Source of the DNA: Falciphora oryzae
Lineage: Eukaryota; Ascomycota; Sordariomycetes; Magnaporthales; Magnaporthaceae
Direction: 5' to 3'
Assembly: GCA_000733355.1 (NCBI GenBank)
Contig: JNVV01000001.1
Span: 1,587,404-1,651,403, forward strand
DNA: 64,000 nt
Shown: positions 45,626 through 57,793 of the stretch, in pieces
Position numbering within the stretch: the first letter of the stretch is position 1
Layout: each line of letters begins with the position of its first letter
Notes under the pieces: model-generated
Database searches by the model: none
The model's input: only the letters and a program-made list of their open reading frames with translations
What the model was told of the DNA's origin: nothing
Translations under genes and position numbers: made by a program

Positions 45626-47539
45626 GTGCAGGAGAGGAAGAGAAAAAGATAAAAGGAATTTCCAGGCCGTGGAGCCAGCGGGCGCTGGGAAATTTGGCAC
45701 TGGCCACCTTCAGACTAGCGTGTGGGGCAGACACCCACCCACCCATGACCACACCCGTCGTCGGCCACGCCCACGACCGCGCGCGGCACCCATCCGACAT
45801 GGAAGGGGCGGCCTCGCTGGGTCGCTGGCCGAGACAAGGTGGGAAACGGGCAGGCAGGTACGCACAAAGCACAAAGCAGCGCGCGCGCCATGGCCAAATG
45901 CCGACTGCCTGGGAGGAGCACCTTGCCTTCTTCCCCATTTTCGATTCCGGCCCTGGCGATGGAACAAAGAACAAGGCGAGCACGCTCCCGCGGCCTGGCA
46001 TCGTGGCAGTCGATCGATCTCCCCTCCCTCCCTCCATCAACCACACACATCCTGCTTCGAGCCACCCAACCACCACCTGCCTCCTACCGCTCCAGACACA
46101 CCAGGCAGCGGCAGGTCCACTCCCTCTCCCCGACGCACTCTCACCGTTCCTCGCCATCCCGGCCGACAACAGGACGGGGAGGCAGGCAGGAAAGCCTGCG
46201 TGTCGGTATACAGTGGTTTTCTCTCAAGACCGGACTGTGGAAAACTGACCGACCCACTCCCAGCAGAGTAGGATTGCTTCATTGGTTCAGACGTTGGATG
46301 TCGTCCCTCCCCCTTCCTCGGGGTCCTGCCATTCGGCCGTTTGGCCCGTTCTGTTCTCGCCCGTCTCCTGCGGGTACGAAGAAAAATTCTACCTTCAAAG
46401 GGGTCTTTTTTCTTATGGGGCACGCGTGGGTAATTTCTGCAACGGGGGTTGGGATAATTACGACGTCAACGTTGCTCGAATCGAGGATTGCCGGGGAACT
46501 CCTGGCAGCTTTGAGCAATCATCCCTGACCTCTGCGGGAAGAAGCACGCACGGCCCAGGGAAAGGTAAGAGGGCAGCAGCAAGCCCACGACAACACGCAA
46601 GACCCTGGGCTGCTCGCGGTGAGGAGAAAGGGAAGCACTGCACGGATGCCCGCCCCGGCCCACGAGAGCTCACGGTTTACCAAGAATTGCCTGTGCTAGC
46701 CAACCCCTGACACCGAAGGAAAAGAAGCAACAGCCCCATAATCATATCCAGAACCCGCAGAAAGCAAGCCAAACCGCCTATCTGCTTGTCAGTGCGCCTA
46801 CAATACTGGCAAGCACGCGACGACCTCCAGCATGCTTCGGCCGCCGCAGGTATTATTAATGCAAGCAGCACACCTCCTAGTCGCCGAAAAGGCTCCGTTT
46901 TTACCGCATCTAGACTCGTCCACTCAGGCCTGGAACTCGGGATGCACAGTGCTGTAAGATGTGACGCCGTGCGAGCGACGAACGGAGAGGAGGACGAGCC
47001 ACGAGAACGAGAAAGGGCAGGGGAAGGGGGAGGGACCAATGTCGAACGAGCAAATGATTGCAGCGTGGTCGGGGGAGACTCCTCGAAAGATTGCCGTCGT
47101 GCGTCCCGGTCGAATCAGGAGAGGCGAGTGCCCATCCCATGTTGACACCCTCCCCACTCTTTCGCTTGCAATTCCGGAGTTGTTCTGGCGCCATCCCAAT
47201 CCCAGTCTTTTTTTCCTTTTTTCTTTTTTTTTTTCTTCGCTCGTCTGCGCTGCTTCCCGCGCTCCCACCAAACCAAGTTTCGTCCACCCCGTCGAGGGAA
47301 CCCTGCCGCCGCCCCATTCGTCTTCTCTTTGCAGACGCGACGAGTCAAACATCCAACGTTGGCGGTGACCACGTTTGTGGTATTTTGTGGTATTTGTGGC
47401 CTCAGGCTGTTTTTTTTTCTTGCCGAGATTCGACATTCGACACACGCACAGCTTCCGCTAGCAGGATGGAATATTGGCGCGGCTAAGCTTGGGTCGTGCG
47501 GATTGCCAAAGTCAACGTTATTTGCCCCGGCTTAGCCTA

Positions 47540-47547
47540 TGACGTAG
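47540..47547 (+). promoter_or_regulatory. CRE-like site (TGACGTAG) far upstream of atf1
   Basis: A TGACGT core about 2.2 kb upstream of the atf1 start. A further half-site (acgtca) occurs at 46463-46468. Significance is unproven. Confidence 0.25.
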
Positions 47548-48645
47548 CCCTGTCGCAACATGGAGCGCCCTCATGCGTCACCATGAAGTCTGATCAGGCC
47601 GCTCCGACAGCAAACGTTTCCCACAAAAAGAAAAGCTAGTCAGCGTCAGCGCTTTGCAAGCGCCGTCGCGATTCATACGGCATTATCCAGCAATCGCTAG
47701 GTTTGATATCGACAAACAGATACTTTGGCTGTTTGGATTGTAGATTGGGGGTCTCTTCAATCGGAGGCAAGGGGAAAATGATGCAATGCGTGATGATGGG
47801 AGGAAATGGAGGTGGATGGGGTGGGCACGGAACCCACTACTGAATGCGGCGCGGCACTGTGCCGCAGAAAAAAGAAGGGAGCGGGCAGAAAAGAATGCAG
47901 GCCTGCGCCGCTAGCGACCACACTATGACGCATTGCTACATGCCAAAATGGGGTGGGGCGGCGACTGATTCGACGCCACCAAAACACTGTCCGAGTTGGC
48001 GCACCCGGCCAGGCATTCCCCCTGGCCGCACCATCGCGTAATGAGACTGATGGTTCCGGGGGCGGGCACGGTTTAGCTAGAAGGCCGGCACGCACGCGTC
48101 TTTGCTTCTTCCGCCAGGACGCCTCGGCCGCAATCGTCTTCGCTCGCCGATAGCGCGTCTGCTATCGATGGTGACCTACCATGGGCCCTCGTATCATTGG
48201 AACGGCGCATCAGTGTCGGAAATCCTGAGGTGCTTGCGAGTATAGGTATACAAACCGATATGCCCCCAAGTGCTCACATCTTGACAACATTGGCATCGTC
48301 CAGAGTACGAAAGCCTTTTTTTTTTTTTTCTTTTTTCTTTTTGGGCTAGATCGAGGCCCAGGTGCCACATCGAGGCTCTGCAACGATTTCTAAACGCTGC
48401 GGCGAGAGATCGGCATGATAGCCAAATGCATTTGATCTCGCTGTCTAGCCCTCGCCAAGCACGCGGGCACGTCGCGTTAAGTGGCCATAACGTCGCGAAT
48501 CCAGATTGTACCTGTTACACACCGCCCTAAGTCCGTCGAAAGGACATGCATGGAGGACAGATAGGCTTAGAAATGCAACTACCTACTATCTGCGCAAGTA
48601 CCATTGCATGGCAAACTACCTAGGCGTTTGACACCCTGCCAACCA

Positions 48646-49941
48646 CTAGAGACGACCAGTCTCCTGTCCCGCCTCCGGCCGCACCCTAAAGCCGTGGCGT
48701 GGCGCGTGCAGGCGCACGCCAGCCTCCCCGCCGGCCCGGGTCGTCTCGATGACGATCTCGTCGTGGTCCAGCCCCACGAGCCGGCCGGCGTCCCGGTGGT
48801 TGACACCCGTGTCCGTCGGCCAGAGCTTCACCGCGCTGCCCCTGGCGACCCCGCGTTCGCCCCCGCAGGCTTCCGGGCTGGCCGTGCACTCCTGATCATG
48901 GAAGGGCGAGGCGAGGACCAGCCGGGCCGCCTCCTGCCCGCCCAGGGTCTCGGGCTTGGGCGCCGCCGACTTGGCCGCGCGGACTGCCTTGTCGAACCGG
49001 TCGATCCAGGCAAAGACGCGCGGGAACACGGCGGCTGAGACCTGGTCCGGGGGCAGCGCCTGCTCCGGCAGCGTCACGAGCCAGTGGAACGGCCACACGG
49101 CCTCGATGTCGGCGAGGCTGGGCTTGCTCGTATTCAGGATCCAGTCCCCTGCGTGAGGCGATGAGTGATGTCACGGGTCAGCACAAGTAGCAGTCGCTCC
49201 CATGTCGATAACAGAGGTGGCGAAGAGATAGGGGGATAGGCAGCATGGTGTGGAATCACATACTCCCATCCGCAAGCAAGGTCACCTCTAGCACCTGCAA
49301 GACCTCCCTGAACCGATGGACCGCCTCGGCTTTGGACGTCCACCCACCCGGGGGCGTGGCCACAAAGTCCGCCCGGTCCTTCTGGAAGTCGGGCTCTTTG
49401 AGCAGAGCCAGCTTGTCCCCCGGCAGCAGGCGGAACGCCGTGAGGAAAATGTCCGTGTCGAGCGTCAGCGCCGCCAGCAGGCGCTCCACTCCCTTGGACT
49501 GCGGGTCCGGGGCGCCGAGCCTGGGGAGGGACCGGTGGGTATCCTCGAGCTTGGCCAGGATCAGGCGCGTGTCCAGGTAGACGTCACGCCCGATGGCCAT
49601 GACCGGGATGCGCCGGTGCTTGATCCCCAGCTCGGACAGGTCGGGCCGTGGCATTGTGGGTGGTTGGATCTGGAAAGAATTAGTTGGAAATGTCGTCATT
49701 TAGATAAAAGCTGCCCTGCCAGGCGTGCGAACGCTACCTGTCCGTTGTTGCTGTCGTCATCATGGATGGCCCGGCTATCCGCCGGGCGGGCCTAGGGTGC
49801 ATCCTGCACTCTGAAAACACCGGCGAGACTTACGCATTGTTTGTACGGTATGCCACGGAGCGACAGGTACCACAGCACCCGCCGAGCATAGGGCGAGAAG
49901 GGATAATGGTAAAGGACTATGGGTAGGTTGGAGCCTGCCAT
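48646..49941 (-). CDS. Glutathione S-transferase-like protein
   Basis: There are three exons, 49941-49834, 49669-49264 and 49148-48646, giving 338 residues. Donors are GTAAGT and GTATGT, acceptors CCAG and GCAG, phases 0 and 1; introns are 164 and 115 bp. Exon 1 starts the thioredoxin-like fold with LPIVLYHYPFSPYARRV and WYLSLRGIPYKQC, and exon 2 continues RRIPVMAIGRDVYLDTRLI. The Ser/Pro-Tyr of FSPYARR sits where GSTs hold the catalytic residue. The all-helical C-terminal part includes RDWILNTSKPSLADIEAVWP, typical of the GST C domain (xSLADI). The last ~80 residues form an extra domain of unclear nature. Substrate is unknown; detoxification is inferred. Exon 1 is short but supplies the conserved start. 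Confidence 0.85.
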
Positions 49942-50668
49942 GTCGACACCTCGACGTCTGTACGGGATTGGCGGCGATGTTTTCTTTACACTTGGGTAGG
50001 CACCGATAGTGGACGGTAGCGGTTATGTGGCCGGGAAATTCCAAGAGTCGCGCATGCGCCTCCTATTCATATGTGCTGCTCGGAGTTGTCAAGCACGGAT
50101 TGCTATCGAATGGAGTTGGTAGCCCCTTTGCGGCTGATGTTCACTGTATTCCTCGCCCTCCATCCCGGCTTGGTACCATCCGCAACCGGGAGCGGGGGCC
50201 AGACTTACCTCGGCAAAAAGTGGCGCTATGACAGAAAGCCGAGGACGACATTTTATATCGACGCCCCGGATTAGAAAGCATTACAACGATAAGGAGTTGG
50301 AAATCCACGTGGTGTTTAGTTATTCGAACAATAAGTCGAAATCGCAATCACTTACCATATTATTCGACTCCTTGTATGCAAAAGAGAAAGGAATCACATT
50401 CCAACGATCCAGTTGTGTCCCGTGTCAGTTTTAGATTACAAAGGTTGAAGTTTATGACAGATATGGTTACCATAAGACGAACGAGTAAAAAAATTGCCAT
50501 GAACTAGTATCAAACACACCCTCCTTCTCCAGGGTCACGCCCGGCTGGGACGGGACAGGGAATAGGAAAATAAAGGGGAGGGAAAAAAAAGCTTCACATC
50601 CAAGGGTGCGGCAAGCAAAGGCCACCATAGACCTGGTGTACGCCGCCGCCCAGACAGTTCCTAGAGCG
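49942..50668. other. Promoter region of the GST-like gene
   Basis: About 0.7 kb between the GST-like start and the GTPase stop. The part 50270-50470 is AT-rich. A 54-codon plus-strand frame (50110-50274) with a hydrophobic N-terminus is discussed as a finding but is not firm enough to call as a gene. Confidence 0.4.
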
Positions 50669-51829
50669 TCAGGGCGGCATGGTGCTTCGACGTCTAGAGA
50701 AGGGGCTCGTGATGGTTTTCCATATGCCCCGCCTGCTTCTCATAGTTGTCCCCGTTTGCGCCTTCAGATTCAGCATCGCAGCCAGCTCCGCCTCTTCTCT
50801 CTGTTCCCTGCTCAGAAGCTTGAGTCTGAGTATTTCATGGCCGATGGCCGGGAAAATGGCGGCAACACTTCCGGGAAGTCGAGTCAGCGGTCATACCAAG
50901 ATCGAGATAAGTAGGCAAAGAAGTGTCCAAGACACATGTAGCGGGACGAAGAAGAATGGCGTGGGATGGACCCAAAGACTCACTTCTCGCCGGTCCTGGC
51001 GCTGGCTTCCATGAACCCGCACTCCATGTCGAACGAAGCGGCGACCATTTTCCCATCGGTCGCGGGGACGACACGGCCCATTTCCTCGCTGACGTCGCTC
51101 TTGTTGCCCACGAGCAGCAGGCCGTACTCGCGGGGGCCGACCGCGTCCCTGACGAAGCGCTGGATGCGGGCGGCAAGGGCGAGCGAGGCGCGATCCGTCA
51201 CGTCGTAGACCAGGACGGCGCCTTCGGTGATGTTGAGGGCATTCTGCAGCATCACGTCGGTCGCGAGGTGCTTGGCCGGCAGCTCGACCACGTCCGCCGT
51301 GTAGCTCTGGCCGTCGACCTCGACCAGGCGCCGGCAGCTGCCTTTGAAAGAGGGGTCGGCCGTCCCGGAGTCTCCGCGGAAGGCATCTACGCAGAACTAT
51401 AGGCGGCGGCAGGAGATTGAAGTAGGGGCTGGGTTAGCAGTGAAACTGATTTGGGCGGCTCTGGTGGTGATGACATCTCAACTCGTTCGTTGCCACAAGC
51501 ACACACATCCGGTTCCTGCTTCCACGGCCCGCTGCTCCCGGGATGGCCCCGGACTGTGGTATGTCAAGTCACAGAGAGTGGGAAGATGCCCAAGTGCAGG
51601 CAGGTAGACGGACCCTGGTCAAAATGCTTGTCTTGCCACAGCCCGCGGCTCCGGCGACGAGGATGCGCAGATCCCCGACAGGCTTCTCCGTCATCTCATC
51701 CTGCTTTTCAGCCATGGCAAGACTGCTAAGCCTCGACGACGCTCTTTTGTTGTCGGGTTTGGCCTGCCATGTGAGTATGGCCCTCAGATACCTGGTCTCT
51801 TCTTCCGTCCATTGCATTGATCCCACCAT
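50669..51829 (-). CDS. Ras-like small GTPase with atypical G3 motif
   Basis: There are three exons, 51829-51614, 51396-50984 and 50867-50669, giving 275 residues. Donors are GTCCGT and GTGAGT, acceptors ATAG and GAAG, phases 0 and 2. The P-loop is GAAGCGKTS (about residues 59-67). G4 is VGNKSD and G5 is EASARTGEN. The G3 position reads DVVELP instead of DxxG, so nucleotide hydrolysis may be altered. The C-terminus (RRGIWKTITSPFSRRRSTMPP) is basic but has no CAAX box, so it is not prenylated like Ras. The start is uncertain. ATG 51829 (MVGSMQWTEEE) gives a plausible helical lead-in, while ATG 51715 (MAEKQDEM) sits just before the GTPase fold. Ras-superfamily membership is clear; the biological role is unknown. 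Confidence 0.8.
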
Positions 51830-54800
51830 AACGGGTAGTGTTCTGTCGAGATCGCAGGGCCGCTCAGCCGGTGCAAAGCAAAGGTGACCGGAGTCTTTGT
51901 GCCTCTGGGGTGATGCTTTTCGTCCCAGTTTCACAAATAAAGGAAGCAAGGGAGGGGAACGGACAGTGGCAGAGACCCGAACGAAACAATAATCGAGAGT
52001 AATACTCTTTGCAAGAAATAGTGTCTTGTTCCAGGGGAGCGTACATCATATTATAATGACATGCTGTGCAAGTCAGGCGAAGAGAAGGAGTCTGATCTGT
52101 AGTGATCGGCCACCTCCTGCTTGTGGTATCTTCCCCCTCGTGTCCGTCTCTCCCGCCTGCTCGGCATTGAAGTTTAGTGGACTTTGGTATGACCGGGTGA
52201 AGGAAAGCGAAGGCCGACGCCAGCAAAAGGGGCCGTCAAGGTGAAACGTGCCTTGCTCAGGCAGATAATGAATTCTGCCGAACGGGGAACAAGTGTCACG
52301 AGCGGACGGGCGACGACTGGCTGGCAGTACGGGCTTGGCTCGCCCTCCACCGGTGAGCTCGCGGACTGGCGGGTTCTTTGGTGGTATTTTGGGAGCTCTC
52401 GGCGGGAGCACGACAATAATCACCACCCAGGGCCCCGGAGGACGTCATTTGTGCTGATGTCGTGCATGCTGCCTCTACCCGATAGGCCCTCTGCCGATAT
52501 CACGGCCGGCCGCCAGACCGGTCTCATCATCAGCTGCCCCTTTTCTGGTGTTGCCGTTTCTGTCTGGGCACGAGGGGAGGCTTTGATATGGGCGGCCAGA
52601 CCACTGGCCTGTTGAACGAGGTGAGATGGCGCGCCCTTCGCACACATTTCCGGATGGAGTGGCATCCTGCCGGTGCCGTGCGGCACTTGGAGGGGCTGGA
52701 CGGGCAATGGCAGGTCGAGCAGTGGCCAGAGGGCCAGCAGCACTACGTGGAAGTTGTCACTTTCGGTCTGGCGGGAGCCTCCACCATCCTGCAACTGCAA
52801 ACCTGCGGTGCAGGCACGGCTCCGTCCAATATCCGCGTGAAGGGACGGGAGCCGCAGCGAGGGGTAGACCCTGAACATTGGTCGTGGTGGTCGCATTGAC
52901 GTGCATTAAATGGAAATTTGCGGATCCAAGACGAAGGCCACGACCACGTTGGTCACTTGTCAAGGTTGCTGGTCCCAATGACTCGGGCTCGGTTCTCTCC
53001 GTGAGTTTCTTCCCACTCCGCCCAATGTTCTTTCGCTTTCTGAGGCAGCCGGGCGGGCAGAAGTTACGACTCAATTCTGTGACCTCAATCTTTGCAACCG
53101 ACGGCGGGGGCTATTTTGTAAGACGCCCGAGGCACACAGGTCAACCCAGGGCAGCCCGGTGTTGGAATGATCAACACCCACCACGCCACTGGTGTCTTCA
53201 TTTTTCGTCCATCGGTGCACCCATCTTATCTGGCGCAGGGTTGGGGGCGGGCAAAGGCTGCGATTCTCGGTGGATGGGAATTCAAGCCGGAGAAGCAAGG
53301 AACGGAGCAACTGGCAACCCCCATGATCACCTCCTCCAGACATGCTCTGCGCCTCGTCTCTCCACCGCTGCTACACGCTCACTACTCGTGTGCTCAGATT
53401 GTTTCCCCGTCGCCAGCAAATGCTTTCCTTGCCGGTGGATCGTCAAATCTCGTCCAGGTCGTCGGCAAAAGGAGCCCGGTAGCGAGGCGTGCAAAAGGAC
53501 CAGAGATCCAGTTATCAAATCAACTAATCGCGTCTCCGCCCGCAAAAGCTTGGCCTCTGGCGGTCTCTTGGATGTTCTGCCCTGCGAGCGGATCCATCAC
53601 CTCATCAGACGGCCCCAAAGCGACATCAACCCCTGGTGGCACCCTTCGACGCGAAGCGGCGGCCCCTGGTTATCAATAGCGGGCGCACTCGGGCTTGATT
53701 GGCTGCGCGACGCTGTTTGGCGGCGGATAATTGGGCCCGGGGCTGCGGGCAGGCGGCGGCAATCGATGCAGCATCTGCAGATGGAAGGCGGGCTCGTTGG
53801 CTGCTGGCTGCTGGCTGTGCTGCCCGCTTCCAGATTTGTGTCAGGCAGGAGGAGCTGGTGGCTGGAAAAGCAACCTCAAGTGTGGACGCGCCAAATCAAG
53901 ATGGGCGTCTGGGCCTCAATAGTGGCAGCCAACACCACCATGACCACCCACGAGACAACCGCGTCGCATGCATCCGTGCGTGAGCTCCCTCACGCTCCAC
54001 CCAACGACTTGACGCCGTCCACCGTGAATGGATCCATCGCATCCGAGACATGCCAGCCTGGCCGCTGGGCTGGTCCCCGCAGCCCATGGTCCCATGTGTC
54101 CAAGGCGCCTAATAAGCCCCACGCCGGCCTTGTTTGGCTGGTTTGTTGGTCGGGAGGCAGCTGGCCGGTAGGGCAGGCAGGGTTGCGGCAATGCGCTGAC
54201 CAGGGCAGTATAGAACTCGGTTGAGCCTGCCCTTGGATGGCAGATTGGATGCTGCCCGGCCCGCTCGCCTCTACACCGCACGTTCTATTGCGCCCGCCGG
54301 TCTTCGGCCTTCTAGTCTTCGTTGTGCCTTGTGCTCGCGCGTGCTTGTGCAGCTCGTGCAGCTCGTGAGCTCCCAGCAAAGCCACGGGCCAGAACCCTGA
54401 CGCCATCTCGCCAGGCACAGCGCCGCACACGCTACCAAGTCCCGCGGGCTGGGCTGCCGCTTCAGCCGCACAGCGGCTCCGGCGCCATCGTGCTCTGGCC
54501 CTTCAGAGTCAGTCGTCGGCCTGGGGGCCCAAATCCACCCAGGGGCACGCAGCAATATCAACTATATCCATATTTGATCCCCACCCGTTTCGCTGAGTTG
54601 CCGTCGCCTTACACGCACGCTCATCTGTGTCCCCGATTCCCGTGTCGCGCTGTGCCCACATCACCCCCACCCCATTTCCTGTCTGCACGGTTTGATCGTT
54701 GTTTCGCTGGAGCCCGTCGCTTCGCCCTAGAAAAGTGGGCTCGATATACGGATAAGTAGTCTCGGCTGCCCGGCCGCGTCGTCTTCGCGACTGCTGCTGG

Positions 54801-54939
54801 CCCTTTGTCGCCGTCGTCGTCGGAAGAGGTTTCCGGAATTCCTCAAACCCCAACAAGCGCCTGGTAGCGCAAGGGCCCGACCGACCAACAACACCAACCA
54901 AGGGGGCGCTCGTTGCAAAGAACCAACCGCCCGCCCGCC
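51830..54939. other. Long intergenic region with an unsupported large open frame
   Basis: About 3.1 kb between the GTPase start (-) and the DUF3433 start (+), so a divergent promoter region. A plus-strand frame of 448 codons (52878-54224) is open by chance-like composition and has no recognisable domain. The segment 54560-54939 is C-rich and resembles the 5' leader of the DUF3433 gene. Confidence 0.4.
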
Positions 54940-57793
54940 ATGGCCTCCTACTACAACTACGGCCGCGACGACTCGCGCAGGCTGACCAACTCGGCCCAGC
55001 GCCCGCTGCACCACCAGGTCTCCAACATATCCGAAGTCAGCGACTTTGGCAGGGCCCAAGACGAGGCCGGCTCCGGTGCTGGTCCCATCAGGGGGCGACC
55101 TTCGCTGGTGTCTCTGCCATCCATGGCCTCCCTTCAGAATCCCAGCAGCCCCTCCAGCTACCAGCCCGGCCCGACAACACAACAGTACGCGGCTGCTGCC
55201 ACGGCACAACCCCAGCAGCAGGCCTACGCGAGTCCCACAACTCACTCGTATGCTGGATGGGCTGCGTCGTCGCCTTTCGGGGCAGCCGCCCCCGGCGGAG
55301 TGTACTCTCCCGTCGGCGAGACCCACCACCGCCATGCCTCGGCGGCAGATGAGCACCCTGGCAACCCCGCGAGGGATCGGCGCAAGTCGCGGAGGGCCCA
55401 GGACACTATCCCGGAGGAGGGAGAGGCCGGGGATATGTCGACAATGAAGCCCCTCCCCCAATCGACGCGTGGCACCCCTTCCACGCCCTACTTCCCGGTC
55501 CCCAGCCACGAACCGGAGCCGGAGCCGGTGTACCAGGACCTGAGCACGGTCGGTGGTGATTTTTCGTGGGGCGGCACTATGGATGCCGACACGGCCGCTC
55601 TGTTCCAGAAGCAGGAAGCGAGCGGCCACCTAACCGGGGGGCTCGGCGAGGGCTTCCGGTCCAACGCGACCATCCACCAGGCGGAGCTGCTGGCGGCATC
55701 CCCTAAGTCGCCCTCGGCCACTCAGAATCAGGCAAAACGCAAGTCAATGCTGGGCCGGAAAGCCACCATCAAGGCCATGCTCGGACGCAAAGCCACCGTC
55801 AAGGATCTCGGTCAGATCGAGGCCAACAGGCGGGGTGAGATTATCGAGGTCGTCATGGACTCGGAGTTACCCCCGCCGCAGCGCGTCACACCTGCCGACA
55901 CGTTCGACCTGAGCGAGATGGGAGGGCCCCTGGGCGACAAGGGCAATGACTTCAGCATGCGCACGTCCACGTTCCCAGTGCGCCAACAGACGACACAGGT
56001 CTTCTACCCGCAGCCAAACTGGAAGCCCTTTGTCATGAGGCCGCTCTTCCTGGGCCTCCTGATCGCCATGTCGGTCGCGCTCGGCATCGGCCAGGAGGCT
56101 CTCTACCGCGCATCGGCCGATCAGCCGCTGCTCAAGTTCCGGACGCCCGAGGAGATTCCCCGTGGTCTCTACTTCGCTTTCAAGTTCCTGCCGACCATGA
56201 TATCGGTCACATACGGCGTGCTGTGGTCCATGGCTGACTTTGAGATCCGTCGTCTCGAGGCCTTCTACCAGCTATCCAAGGAGGACGGCGCTTCAGCTGG
56301 CCATTCCATCAACGTCGACTATATCACTTCCTTCAGCTTTATGAGGCCTGTGCGTGCCCTGCGCTGCGAACACTACGCCGTGTTCATCTCTTCTACCGCT
56401 TCGCTTCTGGCCATCTCGCTGGTTCCGACACTCGTGTCGGCCTCCATCATGCTGTCTCCCGATCGTCACACCAGGATGCTGGACCCTATGGGCGACAAGT
56501 TCATCTCCATCAACAGCGTCTGGTCGCGTATCTTGACGACCATGCTCTTTGTCATCGCCGGCTTGGGTTGCGCGCTGCTCTATCAGCTACAAACGAGGAG
56601 GTCTGGTCTGCTCTCCGACGTCAAGGGGATTGCTGGCCTAGCGTCCATGGCCGTCGTCAGCCGTGAGTTACCTCGTTTATCCTTTGCTTTCTTTTGAGGG
56701 CGCTTGAAATAGGCTGTTAAGTGCTAACTGTCAGATTTTACCCGTTACAGACATTCTGATGGACTTCAAGGACATGGATCTTGCTACGCACCATGACATT
56801 CACCAGAAACTCAAGAAGCGCCGCTACGTCCTTCGCAACTCGTCACTGGCGCCGGACGATAACAACAAGACAGCCAGCAGCAAGGAAAACAAGACCAAGA
56901 CCGATGACCTGGACAAGGAAAACGATCTCCCGGAGAACCCGCATCCGTTCATGCTTCGGGCGGTGGGCGTAGGGTCTCTGGTTGTTGGCATCGTCCTCTT
57001 CATCATCCTCATCCAGGTGGTCCTCTTCACCGAGGCGACGGTGCTGACTGATCAGGCACCCTGGGTTATCACGGCGCTCTCGGTTGCCATCAAGATGAGC
57101 TGGTCCGGACTGGACACGGATATGCGCATGATGGAGCCTTACTACATCCTCTATCGGCGGCATGCCGAGGCCAAGACGCTCACCCTTGACTACACGGCCA
57201 TGCCCTTCGGCTGGGTCGCCATCCAGGGCGCGCTGAACCGACACTTCCTCATCTTCTTCGTCGGCCTTGGAACCGTCATGTCCGAAGTCCTGACTGTCTT
57301 GGCGACCTCGCTCGCCACCGTGTCCGGGCGCGATTTCCTGGACCTAGTCAGCAAGGCCAAGTCTGGACAGGCGGATGGGAACTCGGACTGGGGCAGGATC
57401 AGCTCGGGACAGGAGACGGTGCTGTCATTCTGGGCCACGCACAGCATCACGACCTTCATCCTGGTGTACATGGCGGCGGTGGCGACGGCGGTGCTGGTGC
57501 TGCGGCGCCGCCCGTTCCTGCCGCGGCAGCCCAACACCATCGCGAGCGTCCTGGCCTTCATACACCAGAGCAAGATGATCTACGACTTTGTGGGCACGTC
57601 CAAGCTCAAGACGTCGGCCATGGCCAAGCGGCTGGAGCAGGGGGGCAAGACGTACGGCGTGGGCTGGTTCCAGGGTCGCGACGGGCTCACGCACTGCGGC
57701 GTGGACCAGGAGGAGCTCTCGAGCGACTACAAGTTCGGGTATGACTATTCCAAGGCCAAGGAGCCGTGGCTCGCGTCGCAGGAGTGGATGTAG
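54940..57793 (+). CDS. DUF3433 family multipass membrane protein
   Basis: There are two exons, 54940-56662 and 56751-57793, giving 921 residues. The 88-bp intron has donor GTGAGT, branch point gctaac and acceptor TACAG, phase 1. The first ~350 residues are cytosolic and disordered, with an exact-type duplication of MLGRKAT(I/V)K near residues 270-288. The membrane core follows: NWKPFVMRPLFLGLLIAM, then GLYFAFKFLPTMISVTYGVLWS, then a segment around YAVFISSTASLLAISLVPTL, and another around TTMLFVIAGLGCALLYQL. After the intron the pattern repeats: ILMDFKDMDLATHHDIH, GVGSLVVGIVLFIILIQVVLF, FFVGLGTVMSEVLTVLA, and a last segment near SITTFILVYMAAVATAVLVL. Function is unknown; it is fungus-specific. 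No enzyme motif is seen. Confidence 0.88.

Larger units (their letters stand above)
45359..48645. other. Long upstream region of the atf1-type gene
   Basis: About 3.3 kb between the atf1 start and the GST-like stop. Long-looking open frames (for example 45463-46248 +) lack any domain and overlap others in all phases. The region contains several TGACGT-type words and a T run at 48318-48330. I read it as an extended promoter/leader plus 3' flank. Confidence 0.4.

Noticed and set aside
45943..45956. A tRNA-like T-loop word (ttcgattcc)
   Set aside because: No matching acceptor stem, D-arm or anticodon arm at the right spacing.
45463..46248. Open frame of 261 codons upstream of atf1
   Set aside because: No domain; comparable frames occur in the other phases of the same stretch; composition like promoter/leader DNA.
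52878..54224. A 448-codon plus-strand open frame in the large intergenic region
   Set aside because: No domain, signal peptide or periodic composition; Trp, Arg, Cys and His are over-represented as in random GC-rich frames; other frames overlap it on both strands.
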